Positions 60,039 to 64,000 of a stretch of 64,000 bases of DNA are shown in pieces. The first letter of the stretch is position 1, and each line of letters begins with the position of its first letter. The notes beneath the pieces were generated by a model. It was not told the DNA's origin, made no database searches, and saw nothing but the letters and a program-made list of their open reading frames with translations. The stretch is from Rhodoblastus sp963804045 (GTDB taxonomy: Bacteria; Pseudomonadota; Alphaproteobacteria; Rhizobiales; Beijerinckiaceae), in the NCBI GenBank assembly GCA_963804045.1, contig CAWDOR010000038.1:1-64000 (forward strand), written 5' to 3'. The translations under genes were made by a program, and so were the position numbers.

Positions 60039-60656
60039 ATGCGTATCGCGGCTTTCACGACAATCGGTCTGGTTCTGGCTCTGGCTTTCGCGCCTTTCTC
60101 TGCGTCGCGCGCCAATTCCGCCAAAGGGACCGATGTCGCCTACGCCTCGGTCGGCGACGAGACCTCCATTCCCTATGGCTGGGTCGAGTTCTGCCAGCGC
60201 TATCGCGGCGAATGCGCCGCCAATGGCAAGATCGCCGACGTCAATCTGACCGAAACCGCGCTGCGCGAAATCCGCCAGGTCAACACCGCCATCAACCACA
60301 GCGTCGAAGCCGTGTCGGACCTGGAGCATTGGGGCGTGGTCGATCGCTGGGACCTGCCGATGGACGGCAAGGGCGATTGCGAGGACTACGCCCTGATGAA
60401 GCGCAAAATTCTCATTGAGCGCGGCTTTCCCCGCTCGGCGCTGCTGATCACCGTGGTGCGCGACGAAAACAACGAGGGCCACGCCATTCTCACCGTCAAG
60501 ACCAATGCCGGCGAATTCATCCTCGACAATCTCAATGACGAAGTGAAGCCGGTGGGCCGCATCGCCTATCGCCTGGTCAAGCGCCAGAGCCAGCAGGACC
60601 CCAACGCCTGGGTCGCGCTCGGCCCGGTCGCCGCCTCCAATTACGCCCTGCGCTGA
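60039..60656 (+). CDS. transglutaminase-like cysteine peptidase (BTLCP family), copy 1
   Basis: The 205-aa secreted protein has a signal peptide (IAAFTTIGLVLALAFAPFSA) and the BTLCP catalytic triad: Cys in GKGDCEDYALMKR, His in EGHAILTVKT, Asp in FILDNLNDE. The family acts in the periplasm and is frequent in Hyphomicrobiales; LapG is a related protease. The start follows AAAGGGGAAC. An intrinsic terminator follows, so it is a monocistronic unit. The adjacent copy differs in two protein-ending residues (ALR versus ASR) only. Confidence 0.88.
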   Translation: MRIAAFTTIGLVLALAFAPFSASRANSAKGTDVAYASVGDETSIPYGWVEFCQRYRGECAANGKIADVNLTETALREIRQVNTAINHSVEAVSDLEHWGVVDRWDLPMDGKGDCEDYALMKRKILIERGFPRSALLITVVRDENNEGHAILTVKTNAGEFILDNLNDEVKPVGRIAYRLVKRQSQQDPNAWVALGPVAASNYALR

Positions 60657-60680
60657 TTTTTCTCCCCGACAATGAAAAAC

Positions 60681-60710
60681 CCCGCGCAAAAAGATGCGCG
60701 GGTTTTTTTT
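60681..60710 (+). terminator. Rho-independent terminator after peptidase copy 1
   Basis: CCCGCGC (60681-60687) pairs with GCGCGGG (60696-60702) and is followed by eight T residues. The stem is nearly the same as that after copy 2, which lies outside the duplicated segment, pointing to an older terminator duplication or convergence. Confidence 0.9.
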
Positions 60711-60727
60711 ATTGGCGAAAGGCCGCG

Positions 60728-61620
60728 AATTAACCGCGATTCGGCCCGCCAAGTAAAAGAACAGCCTTTCCGAGAATTAACCCGCGTCGGTTACGAGTTG
60801 GCAACCATGGCTGTGTCGCCTGGAAAGTCGCGCCTTAATACGCATTAACCCGGCTCCGGCGGCGCTGGCAAAGCTTTGTTAGACTTAATCGCTTTCGCGA
60901 CAAAAATGAATGGATTTGCGTAAAATGCGAGAGTTTGACTTCAATACCCTCCAATAGGGCGCGGGCATACTTCCCTCATCAAAGGGGAACGACATGCGTA
61001 TCGCGGCTTTCACGACAATCGGTCTGGTTCTGGCTCTGGCTTTCGCGCCTTTCTCTGCGTCGCGCGCCAATTCCGCCAAAGGGACCGATGTCGCCTATGC
61101 CTCGGTCGGCGACGAGACCTCGATTCCCTATGGCTGGGTCGAGTTCTGCCAGCGCTATCGCGGCGAATGCGCCGCCAATGGCAAGATCGCCGACGTCAAT
61201 CTGACCGAAACCGCGCTGCGCGAAATCCGCCAGGTCAACACCGCCATCAACCACAGCGTCGAAGCCGTGTCGGACCTGGAGCATTGGGGCGTGGTCGATC
61301 GCTGGGACCTGCCGATGGACGGCAAGGGCGATTGCGAGGACTACGCCCTGATGAAGCGCAAAATTCTCATTGAGCGCGGCTTTCCCCGCTCGGCGCTGCT
61401 GATCACCGTGGTGCGCGACGAAAACAACGAGGGCCACGCCATTCTCACCGTCAAGACCAATGCCGGCGAATTCATCCTCGACAATCTCAATGACGAAGTG
61501 AAGCCGGTGGGCCGCATCGCCTATCGCCTGGTCAAGCGCCAGAGCCAGCAGGACCCCAACGCCTGGGTCGCGCTCGGCCCGGTCGCCGCCTCCAATTACG
61601 CTTCGCGCTGATTTTTCTCC
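60728..61620 (+). repeat. tandem duplication, copy 2
   Basis: Copy 2 of the 59772-60665 unit, offset 955-956 bp. It ends exactly after TTTTTCTCC, where sequences diverge. The high identity across both coding and non-coding bases indicates a recent event or gene conversion. Confidence 0.95.
60994..61611 (+). CDS. transglutaminase-like cysteine peptidase (BTLCP family), copy 2
   Basis: The 205-aa protein is identical to copy 1 except for the second-last residue (S instead of L). Signal peptide and Cys/His/Asp triad are as in copy 1. It carries its own copy of the TTAACC-rich upstream region and its own terminator, so both copies are probably expressed and the duplication raises dosage. Confidence 0.88.
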   Translation: MRIAAFTTIGLVLALAFAPFSASRANSAKGTDVAYASVGDETSIPYGWVEFCQRYRGECAANGKIADVNLTETALREIRQVNTAINHSVEAVSDLEHWGVVDRWDLPMDGKGDCEDYALMKRKILIERGFPRSALLITVVRDENNEGHAILTVKTNAGEFILDNLNDEVKPVGRIAYRLVKRQSQQDPNAWVALGPVAASNYASR

Positions 61621-61632
61621 GCAGGACCGGCG

Positions 61633-61662
61633 CCCCGCGCAAAAAAATGCGCGGGGTTTTTT
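61633..61662 (+). terminator. Rho-independent terminator after peptidase copy 2
   Basis: CCCCGCGC (61633-61640) pairs with GCGCGGGG (61649-61656), loop of eight, followed by six T residues. It insulates queA from the peptidase transcript. Confidence 0.9.
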
Positions 61663-61708
61663 GTTGGGCTTTTCGCGCCGGCGGATTATGAGGGCGCAAA
61701 GGACCGTC

Positions 61709-62776
61709 ATGCGCGTAGATCTGTTCGATTTCGACCTGCCCGAAGACCGCATCGCCCTGCGCCCGGCGCAGCCGCGCGAATCGGCGCGTCTGCTGGCGAT
61801 TCGCGGCGCGCGTTTGAGCGACGCCCATGTCGGCGATCTCCCGAATTTCTTGCGGCCCGGCGATGTGCTGGTGGTCAATGACGCCAAGGTGATTCCGGCG
61901 CAGCTTTTCGGCACGCGCCGCCGCGGCGAATTTGTCGCGCGGATCGAGGCGACGCTGCACAAGAAGGTCGATGGCGCGCATTGGCGGGCTTTTGTGCGCC
62001 CGGCCAAGAAGCTGAAGGTTGGCGAAAAAATCGTTTTCTCCGGGGCCGGGGAGGGCGACGCCTGCCAGTTGAACGCGCTCTGGGCCGAGGTGAAGGAAAA
62101 AAACCAGGGCGATCTGCTGCTCGGCTTCAATCTGTCGGGACCGGCGCTGGACGATGCGATCATGGCGACAGGCCATATGCCGCTGCCGCCCTATATCGCC
62201 GCGCGCCGCGCCGATGACGCCCGGGACGTCCAGGATTATCAGACGGTTTTCGCGGAAAAACCGGGCGCGGTGGCGGCCCCCACCGCCGGCCTGCATTTCA
62301 CCCCCGAACTCCTCGCCGCCGCGCGAAAAGCCGGCGCGCGCGTGGAGAAGGTCACCCTGCTGGTCGGCGCCGGCACTTTCCTGCCGGTGAAGGTCGAGGA
62401 CACCGCCGACCATGCGATGCACGCCGAATGGGGCGAGATCGACGCGGCTTGCGCCCAGCGGCTGAATGCGGCGCGGGCGGCGGGCGGGCGCATCTTCGCC
62501 GTGGGCACGACGGCGCTGCGCATTCTCGAAAGCGCCGCCGACGAGAGCGGCGTCAAAGCCTTCGCCGGGGAGACCTCGATCTTCATCACCCCGGGCTATC
62601 GCTTCAAGGCGGTGGACGCGCTGATGACCAATTTCCACCTGCCGCGCTCGACGCTGTTCATGCTGGTCAGCGCCTTCGCCGGGCTGGAGACCACGCGGGC
62701 CGCCTACGCCCATGCGATCGCGTCAGGCTATCGTTTCTATTCCTATGGCGACGCCTGCCTGTTGCTGCGCGATTAG
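61709..62776 (+). CDS. queA: tRNA preQ1(34) S-adenosylmethionine ribosyltransferase-isomerase
   Basis: The 355-aa enzyme transfers the ribosyl part of AdoMet to preQ1 in tRNA, forming epoxyqueuosine. It starts MRVDLFDFDLPEDRIALRPA and has the family blocks VLVVNDAKVIPAQLFGTR, GHMPLPPYI, YQTVFAEKPGAVAAPTAGLH and FITPGYRFKAVDALMTNFHL-PRSTL. Start 61709 matches the normal N-terminus; 61661 and 61688 are upstream alternatives. The stop overlaps the converging alkB stop by four bases. Length agrees with QueA. Confidence 0.96.
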   Translation: MRVDLFDFDLPEDRIALRPAQPRESARLLAIRGARLSDAHVGDLPNFLRPGDVLVVNDAKVIPAQLFGTRRRGEFVARIEATLHKKVDGAHWRAFVRPAKKLKVGEKIVFSGAGEGDACQLNALWAEVKEKNQGDLLLGFNLSGPALDDAIMATGHMPLPPYIAARRADDARDVQDYQTVFAEKPGAVAAPTAGLHFTPELLAAARKAGARVEKVTLLVGAGTFLPVKVEDTADHAMHAEWGEIDAACAQRLNAARAAGGRIFAVGTTALRILESAADESGVKAFAGETSIFITPGYRFKAVDALMTNFHLPRSTLFMLVSAFAGLETTRAAYAHAIASGYRFYSYGDACLLLRD

Positions 62777-63948
62777 GCGGTTTTCTCGCCCCATTTCCGC
62801 AAAATCCTTTCCCGCGCGCCGGGATGGATGTTCAGCTTGCTCAGATCGCCATTCACATGGCGCACCAGGATCGGGTCCATGATCCGCGCCCACAGCGGGG
62901 GAAAAAGGGTCAGCGCGCTCATGCCGGCATAGCCGGTCGGCAATTGCGGCGCTTCCTCGAAATGGCGCAGGGCCTGATAGCGGCGCATCGGATAGGCGTG
63001 GTGATCCGAATGGCGCGGCAGGTGGTAGAGCATGATATTGGTGGCGATATGGCTGGAGTTCCAGCTATGTTCGGGGCCGCAGGGCTGGTAGCGCCCATCC
63101 TCGCGCTTGTCGCGCAACAGGCCATAATGCTGGAGATAATTGACCATTTCCAGCATGGTCAGGCCTAAAAAGCCCTGAAGAATCAGCCAGGGGAGCACGC
63201 TCCAGCCCAGCCACAGGGTCAGCGCGCCAAACAGCAGCGGCGTGATCGCCCAGGCGCTCAGCACCTCGTTGCGCCAGTTCCAGGGCGACAGGTTCTTGCG
63301 CGCCAGGCGCTGGGATTCCAGCGTCCAGGCCTCGCGTATGCCGCCGATGAAGGTGCGGGGGAAATAGACGAAAAACGGCTCGCCCATGCGCGCCGAGGAA
63401 AAATCCTCCGGCGTCGCCGCCCAGACATGGTGGCCGCCATTATGCTCGGCGGTGAAATGGCCGAACATCGAGGGCGCCAGCACGAATTTCGCCAGCCAGC
63501 GCTCGAGCCGCTCGGATTTATGGCCGAGTTCATGGGCGTTGGTGATGCAAATGCCATTGGCTATGCCCAGCGTCATCGCCAGGCCCAGCGCGCCGAGCCA
63601 GTCGAGACCGCCATGGACCAGCATCCAGCTCGCCCAGATCAGGCTGGCGTATTGGATGGGCATGACCAGATCGGCCACCCAGCGGTAATAGGGCTGGTTC
63701 TCGACCGCCTGCACCTCGGAGAGCGCATAGCTGGCCTTGTCCACGCCGACGATCAGGTCGATCACCGCGACAATGGCGTAAACGAAAATCAGGCCGAAAA
63801 ACCAGAAAAGGCCAAGGCCGGTGGTCTTGACCAGCAAGGCGGCGAACAGCGGCAGGGCCGGGGGGATGAACCCCATCAGCCAGAGCCAGCGTTTGGCGCC
63901 ATACATGGAGGCGTCGTCACCAGGGAAAAAATGATCGATGGCGGTCAC
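62773..63948 (-). CDS. alkB: AlkB-type alkane 1-monooxygenase (membrane di-iron)
   Basis: The 391-aa integral membrane hydroxylase has the histidine boxes NAHELGHK, AEHNGGHHVWAATPEDFSSA, NYLQHYGLLR and PRHSDHHAYP, which ligate the di-iron centre, and six hydrophobic segments. It hydroxylates the terminal carbon of medium-chain alkanes with electrons from rubredoxin. HNGGHH replaces the more usual HNRGHH. No rubredoxin or rubredoxin reductase gene is in the window. It starts with ATG at 63948; the 52 bases left in the window show no other feature. Confidence 0.93.
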   Translation of the reverse strand: MTAIDHFFPGDDASMYGAKRWLWLMGFIPPALPLFAALLVKTTGLGLFWFFGLIFVYAIVAVIDLIVGVDKASYALSEVQAVENQPYYRWVADLVMPIQYASLIWASWMLVHGGLDWLGALGLAMTLGIANGICITNAHELGHKSERLERWLAKFVLAPSMFGHFTAEHNGGHHVWAATPEDFSSARMGEPFFVYFPRTFIGGIREAWTLESQRLARKNLSPWNWRNEVLSAWAITPLLFGALTLWLGWSVLPWLILQGFLGLTMLEMVNYLQHYGLLRDKREDGRYQPCGPEHSWNSSHIATNIMLYHLPRHSDHHAYPMRRYQALRHFEEAPQLPTGYAGMSALTLFPPLWARIMDPILVRHVNGDLSKLNIHPGARERILRKWGEKTA

Positions 63949-64000
63949 GGGACTGAACTCGCGGTATGATAACCCAGCGTCAAGGTAATCCAGAGTCGCG

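Larger units (their letters stand above)
59772..60665 (+). repeat. tandem duplication, copy 1
   Basis: About 894 bp, including upstream region and entire peptidase gene, is repeated at 60728-61620. The copies differ in one single-base indel (59842 region), a few changes near 59865-59878 and three places in the coding region (one silent C/T, one silent C/G, and CCCTG versus CTTCG near the stop). Confidence 0.95.

Noticed and set aside
59930..60124. 64-aa minus-strand frames, also repeated at 60885-61079
   Set aside because: Present twice only because of the tandem duplication and antisense to the peptidase signal peptides.

Overview
The window is GC-rich chromosomal DNA of an alphaproteobacterium. 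The gene set suggests Hyphomicrobiales, perhaps the Methylocystis/Beijerinckiaceae side; that placement is an inference. The signs are a uvrA/ssb pair diverging around a GAAC-N7-GAAC LexA box, ntrYX with the alphaproteobacterial NtrX variant, FixJ-type regulators, periplasmic transglutaminase-like cysteine peptidases, EcsC and an AlkB-type membrane hydroxylase. No rRNA operon or CRISPR array is visible. A perfect 16-bp ParB site (parS) at 50127-50142 suggests the window may lie in the origin-proximal part of the chromosome.

Layout: 1-2250 is a decayed junction with a truncated IS1380-type transposase, gene remnants (YCII and dihydrofolate-reductase families) and a small membrane protein. 2272-6766 holds a frameshifted enolase-superfamily dipeptide epimerase diverging from a four-gene Mla/MCE phospholipid transporter. 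7028-14098 holds uvrA, ssb, a Rieske ferredoxin and a FixJ-type two-component cluster. 14396-23943 holds an ABC-F protein, a degenerate tRNA-Cys, pepA-holC, rlpA, a penicillin-binding-protein-5-type carboxypeptidase with a KVG motif, a hydroxyacid dehydrogenase and a ferredoxin reductase. 24086-27665 is ntrYX. 27670-31226 is a surface-polysaccharide glycosyltransferase cluster. 31120-33065 is rsmC-rsuA and tRNA-Asn.

The most interesting region is a 14.6-kb integrated element (33260-47885) in the tRNA-Cys gene, bounded by a perfect 46-bp direct repeat. It has a tyrosine integrase translationally coupled to a DUF6499-like protein, small HTH proteins, a replication-initiator-like gene with four internal 14-bp iterons, small uncharacterised genes, terminase small and large subunits, an HK97-gp10-like tail completion protein and a tape measure protein. 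There is no recognisable portal, protease, capsid, tail tube or baseplate gene. Near attL, in opposite orientation, lies an HNH-like putative nuclease with an unknown AT-rich C-terminal half, downstream of a pair of GGGAAATTTCCC palindromes. This looks like a phage satellite or a very reduced prophage with defence cargo.

47937-64000 returns to chromosome: a GH44 glycoside hydrolase, a long intergenic region with parS, a GNAT acetyltransferase, a serine recombinase, a frameshifted 2-oxoacid decarboxylase, a truncated haemoglobin fused to an unknown N-terminal domain and coupled to a cysteine-cluster protein, a Mop-like molybdate-binding protein, a PAS-GGDEF-EAL protein, EcsC, a recent tandem duplication of a cysteine peptidase gene, queA and alkB. 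Four otherwise conserved genes carry single frameshifts, so either the assembly has indel errors or these genes are decaying.
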